Assembly (NCBI GenBank): GCA_964293815.1
Contig: CAXYYC010000003.1
Span: forward strand, 1 to 64,000
Length of the DNA: 64,000 bases
Source: CTSOIL-112 sp964293815
Lineage (GTDB): Bacteria; Pseudomonadota; Gammaproteobacteria; Burkholderiales; Burkholderiaceae
Reading direction: 5' to 3'
A program made the translations under genes and the position numbers. Below the pieces are notes generated by a model. It worked only from the letters and a program-made list of their open reading frames with translations, ran no database searches and was not told the origin of the DNA. This document shows, piece by piece, positions 1 through 8,758 of this stretch. Positions within the stretch are counted from its first letter, which is position 1, and the number at the start of each line of letters is the position of its first letter.

Positions 1-2798
1 AAACCGTCAACCTCGGTGCCGGCTTCGTCTTCACCGACGACGCCCCAACCGTGACGATGACTGCGGCAGCGGGTGTGAATGTAACGATTGATGAAACTTC
101 GGCAGGAGCAACCACCAATGGCACATTCACAAGTGCGATTACTGCAACCAGTAGCGCGTCTGTATTGAACCCAACCATCAACTATGGAGCAGATGGTGCA
201 GGTTCTACCGTATATAGCTTAACTGCTGTGACGGGTGCATCTGGTCTGAAGACGGCCTTTGGTGATTACAGTATTAACTTGGTTCAAACCAATAGCACTA
301 CTGTCACAGGGACTTATGTTGATGGCTCAGGCGCGACGAAGACTGCTTTTACGATTGTTATGGGTGCAGATGGTAAGTTGACTGTGACTCAAAACGTGGC
401 TTTGGAACACAATACTGATGGCAGTACGGCTGCGGCTTATGATGATATTTTGCAATTGGCTGCGGGCAAATTGACTGCCACTGTGAAGGTAACGGATAAA
501 GATGGTGATAGCGCCAGCGTAACCGGTGTTGATATCAGTAGCCAAGTGATTTTCAAAGATGATGGTCCGAGTGCAAGCAATGTGACGGCCACAACTATAT
601 TGGATGAAGATGGCTTGCCGAATGGTATTCCCGGTGGTCCTGGTGATGTGGCAGGTGCTGCCATTACGGCAACCGGCTCACTGGTTTATTCCGGCGGTGC
701 TGATGGTGCTGCATCTATTGTGTTGTCTTATAGCGGCACGACTTTGGGTACGGAGTCTGTGACTTCAGCTTGGGATGCTTCTACCAGTACATTAACCATC
801 AGTTCGACTCGTGGTGCATTGATGACGATTTCTGTTAATCAGACGACAGGTGCTTACACTGCCAACTTGTTACAGCCATTGATGCATCCGGTTAATAGTA
901 CTGAAGATAATATCAGCTTGCCTGTAACATATACCGTTACAGACAATGATGGTGATAAGGCCTCAGCGACATTGACATTGACTATTAACGACGATACGCC
1001 AACGGTTGATTCAGGTACTCAGGAATTAGGGATTCAGCCGGCGGCAACGAACTTGATGATTGTTCTTGATGTATCCGGTAGTATGGCTTGGGATGCTGCT
1101 ACAGGAAGCCAGTATGTATCTACTACTTCTCGGTTAGCTATGGCCAAAGATGCGATCATGAATTTGATTACGGCTTATGATAAGCAGGGTGAAGTTCGTA
1201 TCGAGATGGTGACATTTAGCAGTTATGGTCAAGCGAGCACGGTATGGATGACCACGGCGCAAGCATTGGTGTATATCAATACCTTGACTGCGGGTGGCGG
1301 TACCAATTATGACGATGCTTTGCAAAAGGCCATGGATGGTTTTGCTTCTCCAGGCAAATTGGAGGGTGCGCAAAATGTGGCCTACTTCTTGACGGATGGT
1401 AAGCCAACCTATAGCCAAGGTGGTACCAGTTCGCTGAAGGGTTCTACATTGTTAGGTAATGGTAATTCACCAACAAGTTCGTCAGATAATGGCATTCAAT
1501 CAAATGAAGAAGCGATTTGGAAACAATTCCTGATTGATAATAAGATCATTACTTATTCTTTGGGTATGGGCTCTGATTTGAGTTCGACGGATCGCAGTTA
1601 TATTGATCCAATTGCCTATAATGGTGCAACCAATGCTGAGTTGAATGGCATTATTGTGTCCGATATGTCTCAGTTGGATGCGACCTTGCAAAGTTTGGTG
1701 ATTTTGCCAAAGGTTGAAACCAATCTGTTGCGCGGTAACTTGGCAGTCGAGACAGCAGGCTTTGGTGCAGATGGTGGTGAGGTATTGATTTTCACTATGG
1801 CAGGCCAAACCTACAATTACAACTCAGCCACAGGTGCTTTGACGGCAACGGGTACGAGTACTTCAACATACACCTATGATGCAACCAATCATGTGGTGAC
1901 CATCACGACTTCCTCTGGCGCGAAGATGATTCTCGATATGGATTCAGGTGATTATTCGTATCAGGCGGGTAATGCTGGTTCTTCATATCAAGAGCAACTG
2001 TCATTCTCCGTCAAAGATAAAGATGGTGATGTGGTCTCTGTACCGAGTAAAGTGTTGCAGGTTTATCAAATCTCCGCAATGGATGACAACATCATTACCA
2101 ATGATAATGATGGTAGTTTGTCGATTCCTGCTGCGGTGTTGATGGCCAATGATGTTCATAGTGCAACCACGGTGATTAGTTCTTCGGCAGGTGTTGATGG
2201 ATTGAATGCGACGGGCACTGATCCTGTTGTGGTTACCAATACATCGGGTAACGGGACTTTTGAATACACCTTGACAGAAGGTTCTGTTAATGACACGGCG
2301 ATTGTGGATGTAACGACGGTTTCCGGTACAACCATCAATGGCACAGCCATGAACGATACCTTGATTGGCAAAGATGGTCAGGCCGATACGCTCAATGGCG
2401 GTGCAGGCAATGATGTTCTGTATGGTGGTACGGGCAATGATATCTTGACCGGCGGTGCAGGAGCGGATAAGTTTGTGTTCGCATCGGCATTGAATGCGTC
2501 AAGCAATCTCGATAGTATCCGTGACTTTGTCGCAGGTACAGACAAGATTGTGTTGGACAACAATATCTTCACGGGCTTTACCGCAGGGCAGACTTTGGTC
2601 AATGGATCAACATTTGTATCAGGCTCCGCTCCAGTGGCAGGTACGACTAATCCAACGATTTTGTACAACACCACAAATGGTGTGTTGTCCTTCGATGCGG
2701 ATGGTAGTGGTGCAGGAGGTGCGATTGCCTTTGCTGATTTGACCAATAGCTCAGGTATTAATCCAACTATTTCGACATCAGATTTTATTATTCTGTAA
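1..2798 (+). CDS. Giant RTX/vWA type I-secreted adhesin, C-terminal part (5' truncated by window)
   Basis: The frame is open from base 3 to the TAA at 2796-2798, so the gene enters from the left; about 930 codons are visible. It starts inside a repetitive extracellular region: Asp-Asp-x-Pro boundaries recur before residue 1 and near residues 170 and 317 (numbering from base 51), as in T1SS-143-like repeat proteins. A von Willebrand A domain follows at about 333-550, with the MIDAS motif DVSGS at residue 340 and the later FLTDG aspartate. Near 783-812 are RTX nonapeptides (GGAGNDVLYGGTGNDILTGG) that bind calcium, then a C-terminal target region ending SDFIIL for a type I (ABC/MFP/TolC) secretion system. 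Likely a large surface or biofilm adhesin of the LapA/BapA type; the secretion genes are not in view. The family is secure, the ligand unknown. Confidence 0.85.
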   Translation, partial: TVNLGAGFVFTDDAPTVTMTAAAGVNVTIDETSAGATTNGTFTSAITATSSASVLNPTINYGADGAGSTVYSLTAVTGASGLKTAFGDYSINLVQTNSTTVTGTYVDGSGATKTAFTIVMGADGKLTVTQNVALEHNTDGSTAAAYDDILQLAAGKLTATVKVTDKDGDSASVTGVDISSQVIFKDDGPSASNVTATTILDEDGLPNGIPGGPGDVAGAAITATGSLVYSGGADGAASIVLSYSGTTLGTESVTSAWDASTSTLTISSTRGALMTISVNQTTGAYTANLLQPLMHPVNSTEDNISLPVTYTVTDNDGDKASATLTLTINDDTPTVDSGTQELGIQPAATNLMIVLDVSGSMAWDAATGSQYVSTTSRLAMAKDAIMNLITAYDKQGEVRIEMVTFSSYGQASTVWMTTAQALVYINTLTAGGGTNYDDALQKAMDGFASPGKLEGAQNVAYFLTDGKPTYSQGGTSSLKGSTLLGNGNSPTSSSDNGIQSNEEAIWKQFLIDNKIITYSLGMGSDLSSTDRSYIDPIAYNGATNAELNGIIVSDMSQLDATLQSLVILPKVETNLLRGNLAVETAGFGADGGEVLIFTMAGQTYNYNSATGALTATGTSTSTYTYDATNHVVTITTSSGAKMILDMDSGDYSYQAGNAGSSYQEQLSFSVKDKDGDVVSVPSKVLQVYQISAMDDNIITNDNDGSLSIPAAVLMANDVHSATTVISSSAGVDGLNATGTDPVVVTNTSGNGTFEYTLTEGSVNDTAIVDVTTVSGTTINGTAMNDTLIGKDGQADTLNGGAGNDVLYGGTGNDILTGGAGADKFVFASALNASSNLDSIRDFVAGTDKIVLDNNIFTGFTAGQTLVNGSTFVSGSAPVAGTTNPTILYNTTNGVLSFDADGSGAGGAIAFADLTNSSGINPTISTSDFIIL

Positions 2799-2825
2799 AG
2801 AATATGTCGGTTTGATTGTTGATGA

Positions 2826-2857
2826 AAGCCCCCAGCAGTGATGCTGGGGGCTTTTTT
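2826..2857 (+). terminator. Rho-independent terminator of the adhesin gene
   Basis: A 10-bp GC-rich stem (agcccccagc / gctgggggct) with a 6-nt loop is followed by a T run. It lies 28 bases after the adhesin stop codon. Confidence 0.9.
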
Positions 2858-2923
2858 ATGGAATACGTTTTGGGATACTTATGTGCTGACAATGAAGGTC
2901 ATGGGATTTTATAGCGTTGTTTA

Positions 2924-3472
2924 TTATTCCTTTAGCCAGACCGTGTGTGTGCCGGACAGTCGCTCATGCAGGGCGATTCTTTGTGGATGAGCCAATCCGG
3001 TTCCGAGCAGAGCCAGCCAATTGAGCAGAGCCAAGCCAATCGCCAGTGTGTAAATCGCTGAGGCGCCAAGTGCCTGCGTGTGGTTGTGGATTTGTGTCCA
3101 TGCAATTAAAAAGGCGGGTAGTACGCCCAAATAGGCGAGGGTGTAGCGCAGCCATGCTTGTCGATAGCCGATCGCATTGCCGTTGGTTTGAGTGACTTTT
3201 AAACGCCATGTGCGCTGCGCCAATGTTTGCCCGCCATGTGTCCAACAGTAGCTGAAATAGAGTCCCATCACGCCGAAAAAGATTAACGAGTGCGCCCAAT
3301 TCGGTAAGCGTGCATTGATCAGCGTTAGCAAAATTTGTACCACCAGCGCGGTGACGAAATTGATACCGAACAGCAGTGCCAGTTCGTATAGAGATGACCA
3401 AATGCGGCGTGCAATGGGTGCGTTGTATGTGGTTGTTTCTGCTTTTTGGATTGGCATTTTATTGGGGTTCAT
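2924..3472 (-). CDS. RDD family membrane protein
   Basis: This 182-residue protein has about four hydrophobic segments. An early arginine pair (ARRIWSSLYEL), the GQTLAQRTWRLKV segment and a late LHERLSGT match the RDD layout (Arg-Asp-Asp in the founding motif, here degenerate). RDD proteins are small inner-membrane proteins, some implicated in ion transport; the substrate is unknown. It ends the minus-strand run downstream of the sigma factor, DUF3619 and DUF3106 genes, an arrangement common in Burkholderiales. A hairpin separates it from DUF3106, so it may be transcribed partly on its own. The family is fairly sure; no function is inferred. Confidence 0.75.
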   Translation of the reverse strand: MNPNKMPIQKAETTTYNAPIARRIWSSLYELALLFGINFVTALVVQILLTLINARLPNWAHSLIFFGVMGLYFSYCWTHGGQTLAQRTWRLKVTQTNGNAIGYRQAWLRYTLAYLGVLPAFLIAWTQIHNHTQALGASAIYTLAIGLALLNWLALLGTGLAHPQRIALHERLSGTHTVWLKE

Positions 3473-3541
3473 AGGCTGGCTTGGTTTTGATCGGCGGGTG
3501 TTATGAATGAATTGGGTTTGGATGGTTTGTTTGGATAAGCA

Positions 3542-3575
3542 AACACCGCTGAATCATTCAGCGGTGTTATTTTAG
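3542..3575 (-). terminator. Strong hairpin between the DUF3106 and RDD genes
   Basis: A 13-bp near-perfect stem (aacaccgctgaat / attcagcggtgtt) lies after the DUF3106 stop on the minus strand. The T tract is short on the minus side and better (attttag) on the plus side. It may attenuate or process the operon mRNA rather than fully terminate it. Confidence 0.5.
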
Positions 3576-3623
3576 CTGGTTTGGCTGATTTTATAAATCA
3601 ATCCGTTGGATTGACAGGGTTTT

Positions 3624-3980
3624 TCAATGGCCGATAAATTCATTCCACAGCTTGGCTCGAATGCCAGGGTCGCTCGCAACGCTGTTTTTAACGCGGTTTT
3701 GTACTTCGTAGCGTTGTTGTTGTGACAGCGCGCCCCATTCGGCCATGCGCGATTGCGCGGTGTTGCGTTGTTCTTTGGGCATGGCTTTGAGTTCGGGTAC
3801 GCGTTTGAGCCAGCTTTGTTTTTGTACTGTAGATAGTTCGTCCCAATTGATGCGCAAAGGTCGTAAGACTTGCTGACTATCACTCGATAAATCTTCCCAT
3901 GCCTGTGCAAAGCTCAGTGGTGCATAGCATAGCGCTCCGATGAGCAGCAGGGTGGAGGTGATGTGTGTATACGGTTTCAT
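3624..3980 (-). CDS. DUF3106 periplasmic protein
   Basis: 118 residues with an N-terminal signal peptide (hydrophobic core LLLIGALCYAPLSFA, likely cleaved after AQA). The mature part has Trp-rich, helix-forming repeats such as WDELSTVQKQSWLKRV and LSQQQRYEVQNRV, the pattern of DUF3106. The fold resembles small periplasmic helical sensors, but no biochemical role is established. It follows the DUF3619 gene on the same strand, 36 bases away, in the sigma factor operon. An extracytoplasmic accessory role in that system is an inference from position only. Confidence 0.8.
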   Translation of the reverse strand: MKPYTHITSTLLLIGALCYAPLSFAQAWEDLSSDSQQVLRPLRINWDELSTVQKQSWLKRVPELKAMPKEQRNTAQSRMAEWGALSQQQRYEVQNRVKNSVASDPGIRAKLWNEFIGH

Positions 3981-4016
3981 TTTTGTGTACTCACTTAATT
4001 TTTTGAATAGGATGTT

Positions 4017-4796
4017 TTATTGCTCGGGGGAAGCGCTGCTGTTGGTATTACTGAGTTTTTCAATAGTGCTCAGGCCTTGGTGATTGGCAAAGCGCGCAAA
4101 ATCATCATTCAGATAGGCTTGTAATGGAATTTGTTCGTGCAGTACCAAAGTAATTTCATCATCAACGGAAGCAGCGCCATTGGCTGAATTTGCACCGGCC
4201 AAAACAGGTGCGGGTGCTTGATAGGCCAAGTCTGCTATGGCGATGGTAGGGACTGAGCTGGTATTTCTTTTGGCGCTTGTGTTGCGTCCATGTTGGTGAG
4301 GCACTGTTTCTGAATGTAATGTGGCTGTATTGGCGCTACTCACCAGTGCATGCGTGCTTTCAGGGGAATTGATTGCTTGTGCATTTTGCGTGTTTGCCGT
4401 GCTGGTCGATGACGACTCCGCCATGCTGATGGCGCGATCAGATACCGCTACATCAGTGGTGAGTTCTGAGCGAATCGATACCACGGAAATTATGAGTGCG
4501 AGGCCAAAAGCGCTGACGGCGACACCGGCCTTGAGCCAGCCCGCTAATTTATCCCGCCAATTGAATATTTCGGTCACAGCATTGGTTTTTTCTTGCTCGG
4601 GCTGTTGGGTATTTTGCTTGGCTTGAGCGAGGGCGCGAACACGCATTGCACGTAGGCGTTCGCTGACTTCGTAGGATAGTTCGTCGGTACCGTGATCCAA
4701 GGCGGCGCGCGTCACCTGTACGCTATAGGCGATCTGCTCGACGCTTAGTTCGATTGGGGTGTTTTTGTGTTCTTTGTTTTGTGTATCTGCTGTCAT
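4017..4796 (-). CDS. DUF3619 membrane protein, possible anti-sigma partner
   Basis: About 259 residues from the ATG at 4796, whose ATGA overlaps the sigma factor stop codon; a start further upstream would lie inside the sigma gene. The N-terminal cytoplasmic segment has the DUF3619 pattern (RAALDHGTDELSYEVSERL). One membrane helix (AGVAVSAFGLALIISVVSI) sits at about residues 90-110. The periplasmic tail is long, Ser/Thr/Ala-rich and acidic. One helix, a cytoplasmic N-terminus and translational coupling to an ECF-like sigma factor suggest an anti-sigma role. That is inference: no zinc-binding HxxxCxxC motif is visible. Confidence 0.7.
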   Translation of the reverse strand: MTADTQNKEHKNTPIELSVEQIAYSVQVTRAALDHGTDELSYEVSERLRAMRVRALAQAKQNTQQPEQEKTNAVTEIFNWRDKLAGWLKAGVAVSAFGLALIISVVSIRSELTTDVAVSDRAISMAESSSTSTANTQNAQAINSPESTHALVSSANTATLHSETVPHQHGRNTSAKRNTSSVPTIAIADLAYQAPAPVLAGANSANGAASVDDEITLVLHEQIPLQAYLNDDFARFANHQGLSTIEKLSNTNSSASPEQ

Positions 4797-5398
4797 AGCG
4801 TACTTCCTGTAATGCCCAGTTCGGTCAGTGCTTGTGCCAACGCGTGTGCGGCGCGTGAGCAATGGGTTTTAACGCTCCCTTCCGAACAACCCATTGCTTC
4901 GGCAGTCTCTGTGACTGAGAGGTCTTCCCAGTAACGCAACAGAAATGCTTCCCGTTGACGCGTTGGCAAGTTTTTTATCAACTCTTCGATTTTGTTCAAA
5001 ATTTGCTCGCGCGTGACCACATCCTCGGTCGAAAAGCCCGCTCGATCCACGTTTTTGTTCATGATCGCTTCGATCACATCCATCGAGTTGGATTCTTCTT
5101 CGGCTTCGCTGGTGTCAAATTGTGAAAAATTCGGCGTCCAGTAGTCGCGTACTTTGTTGCGGCGAAAATGGTTGTGAATGGCGTTTTGCAAAATTCGGGT
5201 GAACAGCATCGGCCATTCGGATGCTGGCTTGTCGCTGTAGGATTGAACCAAATTGAGCATGGCGTCTTGCACAATGTCTAAGGCGTTTTCTTCGTTGCGC
5301 ACAGCGTATAGTGCGTGTTTGTAGGCGCGGCGTTCGACGCTGGCCAAAAACGCATCCATGCTCTCGATGGTATTGGTATCGTTGCTTTTCGAGTTCAT
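4793..5398 (-). CDS. ECF-type RNA polymerase sigma factor
   Basis: 201 residues. The region 2 helices occupy about residues 20-75 (DIVQDAMLNLV, then the -10-binding stretch ending HNHFRRNKVRDYW). Region 4, a helix-turn-helix, is at about 135-190 (LPTRQREAFLLRYWEDLSV, then CSEGSVKTHCSRA). That spacing is the sigma-70 family group 4 architecture. Both ends overlap neighbours by ATGA: upstream the gamma-carbonic anhydrase, downstream DUF3619. The three are probably co-translated. The regulon is unknown. Neither gene symbol nor stimulus can be assigned from sequence. Confidence 0.88.
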   Translation of the reverse strand: MNSKSNDTNTIESMDAFLASVERRAYKHALYAVRNEENALDIVQDAMLNLVQSYSDKPASEWPMLFTRILQNAIHNHFRRNKVRDYWTPNFSQFDTSEAEEESNSMDVIEAIMNKNVDRAGFSTEDVVTREQILNKIEELIKNLPTRQREAFLLRYWEDLSVTETAEAMGCSEGSVKTHCSRAAHALAQALTELGITGSTL

Positions 5399-5928
5399 GG
5401 GAAAGGTTCTATGGCCTGTAAATGTGTGGCGTAGTGTTGTCCACGTGCCGAGTAGTGATGGGCATTATTGGGCAGACGGTTGATTTCGTCCTTGGTCAAT
5501 AGGCGTAGGACTTTGGCCGGCGAGCCGACCAGCAGTGCGCCATCGGGAAACTCTTTGCCTTCGGTGACCAGCGCACCGGCGCCGACAATGCTGTTGGCGC
5601 CGATTTTGGCGTGGTTGAGCACGGTCGCGCCCATGCCGATCAAGCTGTTGTCACCGATGGTGCAACCATGCAGGGTGACGCTGTGACCGATGGTGACATT
5701 GTTGCCGATGGTCAGCGGTGCGCCGATGTCGGTGTGTAGGACGCAGTTTTCTTGGATGTTACTGTTGTCACCGACAGTGATGGGTTCGTTATCGCCGCGC
5801 AGTACCGCACCAAACCAGACGTTGGCGCCGGCGTATAGCGTGACTTGGCCGATCAATACGGCGGTTGGCGCAACATAGGTGCGTTCGGCCAACTGTGGGC
5901 GGTGTTGATCTAAACGATAAATGGGCAT
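5395..5928 (-). CDS. Gamma-class carbonic anhydrase family protein
   Basis: 177 residues made almost entirely of left-handed beta-helix hexapeptide repeats (for example ITVGDNSNIQENCVLH and LTIGNNVTIGHSVTLHG). Metal-ligand histidines are in place (H in VLHTD, and H in IGHSVTLHG). Family members (YrdA, PaaY, CaiE relatives) bind zinc or iron as trimers; some hydrate CO2, others have unclear activity. The C-terminal helix follows the helix domain as usual. It is the first gene of the minus-strand sigma factor cluster and overlaps the sigma gene by four bases. The family is secure, the exact reaction is not. Confidence 0.85.
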   Translation of the reverse strand: MPIYRLDQHRPQLAERTYVAPTAVLIGQVTLYAGANVWFGAVLRGDNEPITVGDNSNIQENCVLHTDIGAPLTIGNNVTIGHSVTLHGCTIGDNSLIGMGATVLNHAKIGANSIVGAGALVTEGKEFPDGALLVGSPAKVLRLLTKDEINRLPNNAHHYSARGQHYATHLQAIEPFP

Positions 5929-6118
5929 GCAATGGCTCCAATAGTAATATCAATACTCAAACGTCTTTTAATCGGGCGATACCGTTCGATTGATTCGGCG
6001 CTTGGGTACTGTGAAATTCGTTTGACAATGTAATGATCTGTGTCGCCAAACTGTATTTTATCGGTTTTTGCCTGAGCAAAAGGTTTAAAATGAAGCATTT
6101 TAACCGACTTATTAGTCA

Positions 6119-7075
6119 ATGACTATGCTGATTTCTTCTGTGCCAAATGCGATGCCTACGGCGCCCAAGACACCTATTGAGCAATTGTATACATTCGAGC
6201 AGTGGCTCGATTGCGCCGAGCCGCATGTGCCGGAGCAGGTGTTGGTTGGGTTGGCGCAATTCGGGGCGGAGTTGCGCGGTTTGGCTTTGTGGGTGTTGCA
6301 ACTGTGTCAGCCGCACGAAAAATTAAGTGCTATGCGCGCACTGTATCGTATGGGGCAAAATGGTCAATTGCATTTGGATGCGCAGACTGATTGGCGCAGT
6401 AATGCGGTATTGCAACACGATTGCCCAGGTAGACCTGAGCGACCGGAATTAATTCCCGCGACGCAAACCCTGCGGCGCAGTATGAACAGCGTGGAAGGGC
6501 GCGCGATCATGGTGCACGCTTTGGCACACATTGAGTTCAACGCGATTAATCTGGCTCTGGACGCGCTGGTGCGTTTTGAGGGTTTATCCGCTGATTATTA
6601 TTGGGATTGGTGGCGCGTGGCGGCAGAGGAAGCGTATCATTTTTCCTTGATTGAGCGCCATTTACGGCAATTGGGCGCGCAGTATGGCGATTATCCGGCG
6701 CATGACAGCTTGTGGGATATGGCCGAGCGTACCCAACATTCATTTGCCGACCGCATGGCGATGGTGCCGCGAACCTTGGAAGCGCGTGGCTTGGATGCCT
6801 GTCCGATTATGCAAGAGAAATTTCGCCAAGCCGGTGATGAGCAGGCGGCGCGAATTTTGGACATCATTTTGCGTGATGAAATCACCCATGTGGCGCTCGG
6901 ACACCGTTGGTTTATTTATGCGTGCGAGCAGAATCAGACCGAACCGATCTATACCTATCGGCGTTTGAGCGAACACTACCATGCGCCGCGTGTGCGCCCA
7001 CCGTTTAACTGGGCGGCGCGCAAAGCCGCAGGTTTTTTTGAAGAAGAATTATCCGCATGGCAAACCGAATCCTAA
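6119..7075 (+). CDS. DUF455 ferritin-like (di-iron) protein
   Basis: 318 residues from ATG 6119 (ATG 6125 is also possible). The core has the metal-ligand signatures of a ferritin-like four-helix bundle: HIEFNAINLALDAL, EEAYHFSLIERHL and DEITHVALGHRWF, that is repeated Glu/His pairs spaced as in DUF455. The helix around YYWDWWRVAAEEAYHF is strongly conserved in the family. A di-iron oxidase or hydroxylase role is suspected for the family, but no reaction is established. Its last 19 bases overlap murI, suggesting co-expression. It stands divergent from the sigma factor cluster. Confidence 0.82.
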   Translation: MTMLISSVPNAMPTAPKTPIEQLYTFEQWLDCAEPHVPEQVLVGLAQFGAELRGLALWVLQLCQPHEKLSAMRALYRMGQNGQLHLDAQTDWRSNAVLQHDCPGRPERPELIPATQTLRRSMNSVEGRAIMVHALAHIEFNAINLALDALVRFEGLSADYYWDWWRVAAEEAYHFSLIERHLRQLGAQYGDYPAHDSLWDMAERTQHSFADRMAMVPRTLEARGLDACPIMQEKFRQAGDEQAARILDIILRDEITHVALGHRWFIYACEQNQTEPIYTYRRLSEHYHAPRVRPPFNWAARKAAGFFEEELSAWQTES

Positions 7076-7971
7076 ATCATCCCTCAGCGGTTGAGCATTT
7101 AGACACCACCGCGCCGCTCAATCCCAATGCTTTGCGTGCCGCGCAGGGGCCGAGTTTGGCGCATTTGCGTGATGGGCCGATTGGCGTATTTGATTCCGGC
7201 TTGGGCGGTTTGAGCGTGTGGCGGCATTTGCACGCGACCATGCCGCACGAGGATTTTATTTATGTCGCGGACAATGCGAATGTGCCGTATGGCGACAAAT
7301 CCGAGCAATGGATTCGTGAACGCATGATGCGACTGACGCAGTGGTTTTTGGCACAGGGGTGCAAGGCAATTGTGTGGGCATGCAATACCGCGACCGCCGC
7401 CGGTGCGACCTATCTGCGCGAGCAGTACCCCGATGTGTTTTTTGTCGGATTGGAGCCGGCCATCAAACCCGCGGTGCAATTGACCCAAAACCACAAAATC
7501 GCCATGCTCGCCACGCGCCGAACAGTGGACAGTGCCAAATACCAAGTGCTGGTGAAGCGCACCATTGCTGCCGATAGTCCGGTGCAACTGCGCTCGGTCG
7601 CCTGTGTTGGCTGGGCTGATGCGATTGACAGCGGCCGCATGGACGATGCAACTTGGCAACAATTACTGGCGCAGTATCTGACGCCGGTGCGTGAATTTGG
7701 TGCGGATGTGGTGGTGTTGGGCTGTACTCATTACCCGTTTATCGCTGATGATATTCGCGCATATTTGGGCGAACAGGTAATTTTGCTCGACTCGGGCGCG
7801 CCGGTGGCACGCTACACCCAAAGTGTTTTGGCTAAGCGCGATGGCCTGACGATGCGCCAAACGTTGGGGCAGACGCACAATTATGCAACGTTTTTGGATG
7901 AGTCGGTGCAGGCGCGTTGGCGCGTTTTCAGTGATGTCGCCTCGGCGCAGATACAATTATTAGCACTATGA
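7057..7971 (+). CDS. murI: Glutamate racemase
   Basis: Interconverts L- and D-glutamate for peptidoglycan synthesis in the cytosol. The 304-residue protein carries DSGLGG starting at D46, the first catalytic cysteine in ACNTATAAG and the second in LGCTHYPF, with the family's usual spacing. The first 40 residues before PIGVFDSGLGG are longer than in most MurI proteins, which usually begin a few residues before that motif. A later start is possible, although the ATG at 7057 is the first in-frame one and overlaps the DUF455 gene. Function is confident; the N-terminus is not. Confidence 0.93.
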   Translation: MANRILNHPSAVEHLDTTAPLNPNALRAAQGPSLAHLRDGPIGVFDSGLGGLSVWRHLHATMPHEDFIYVADNANVPYGDKSEQWIRERMMRLTQWFLAQGCKAIVWACNTATAAGATYLREQYPDVFFVGLEPAIKPAVQLTQNHKIAMLATRRTVDSAKYQVLVKRTIAADSPVQLRSVACVGWADAIDSGRMDDATWQQLLAQYLTPVREFGADVVVLGCTHYPFIADDIRAYLGEQVILLDSGAPVARYTQSVLAKRDGLTMRQTLGQTHNYATFLDESVQARWRVFSDVASAQIQLLAL

Positions 7972-8040
7972 ACCATAGGCTGACAAAGTGTCTTGTGTCG
8001 GGTTTTCAAATCCTTATCATCTGGCGCCAAGATGGGTAAA

Positions 8041-8070
8041 ATAGCACCATATGGCACTATATAGCACCAT
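8041..8070 (+). repeat. Three tandem 10-bp units upstream of phaR (possible operator)
   Basis: The units atagcaccat, atggcactat and atagcaccat lie head to tail, one helical turn apart, 70-99 bases upstream of the phaR start. The outer two are identical and the middle one differs at two positions. Such phased repeats suit a protein binding along one DNA face. PhaR is known in relatives to control its own gene, but these units do not obviously match its published site. Confidence 0.45.
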
Positions 8071-8139
8071 AGCGGCTTAGATATGCATACAAGCTATCTC
8101 TGTCCATAATAAAATGAATCGATCACACAGGAGCTTTCC

Positions 8140-8754
8140 ATGCGCAAGCGCGATGAACAGCACATCATTAAAAAATACCCCAACCGTCGTCTGTACGATA
8201 CGCAAACCTCGACCTATATCACGTTGGCCGATGTCAAGCAGATGGTGCTGGCACACGATACCTTTCGCGTGGTGGATGCCAAAACCAATGACGATTTGAC
8301 CAGAAGCATCATGCTGCAAATCATTTTGGAGGAGGAGAACGAAGGCGTTTCACTGTTCACCACCGAGATGCTGGCGCAAATCATTCGCTCGTATGGCAAC
8401 GTCATGCAGGGCATGCTCGGCTCATATTTGGAAAAAAACATGCAAGCGTTTGCCGACATTCAGAGCGATTTGGCTGAGAGTGGTGAGAAAACTGACGTGC
8501 AGCAGCAGATTGACAGCGAAGTGTGGCAACAACTGCTGGCCATTCAAACACCCATGATGCAAGGGATGATGAGCACCTATATCCAGCAAAGCCGTGAAAT
8601 GTTCTTGCAAATGCGCGAAGTCATGGCCTCGCAAACAGCGGTCTTGTTCCAAAACCTCAGCGGTAGCGGCGCGATTAAGCCCGAATTGCTCAAGCCTGAA
8701 ACGGTTAAAAAATCCATCAAATCCGCTAAACCCGCGAAAAAAACCGAAAGCTAA
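8140..8754 (+). CDS. phaR: Polyhydroxyalkanoate synthesis repressor PhaR
   Basis: 204 residues, start ATG 8140 behind AGGAG. The PHB/PHA accumulation regulator DNA-binding domain is at about residues 8-68 (IIKKYPNRRLYDTQTSTYIT, then LADVKQMV). It is followed by the PHB-accumulation domain with MLAQIIRSYGNVMQGMLGSYL and a Lys/Ala-rich tail. In relatives PhaR represses phasin and its own gene and is released by binding nascent PHA granules. No phaC, phaA, phaB or phasin gene lies in this window, so granule synthesis here is an inference. A phased 30-bp repeat lies just upstream. Confidence 0.92.
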   Translation: MRKRDEQHIIKKYPNRRLYDTQTSTYITLADVKQMVLAHDTFRVVDAKTNDDLTRSIMLQIILEEENEGVSLFTTEMLAQIIRSYGNVMQGMLGSYLEKNMQAFADIQSDLAESGEKTDVQQQIDSEVWQQLLAIQTPMMQGMMSTYIQQSREMFLQMREVMASQTAVLFQNLSGSGAIKPELLKPETVKKSIKSAKPAKKTES

Positions 8755-8758
8755 ACAG

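Noticed and set aside
3572..3910. A 112-codon minus-strand frame overlapping the DUF3106 gene.
   Set aside because: It lacks a signal peptide or family pattern, whereas the other frame is a clear DUF3106 protein with a signal peptide.
5910..6119. A 69-codon minus-strand frame in the gap before the gamma-carbonic anhydrase gene.
   Set aside because: No family pattern or ribosome site, and it occupies the divergent promoter region of two real genes.
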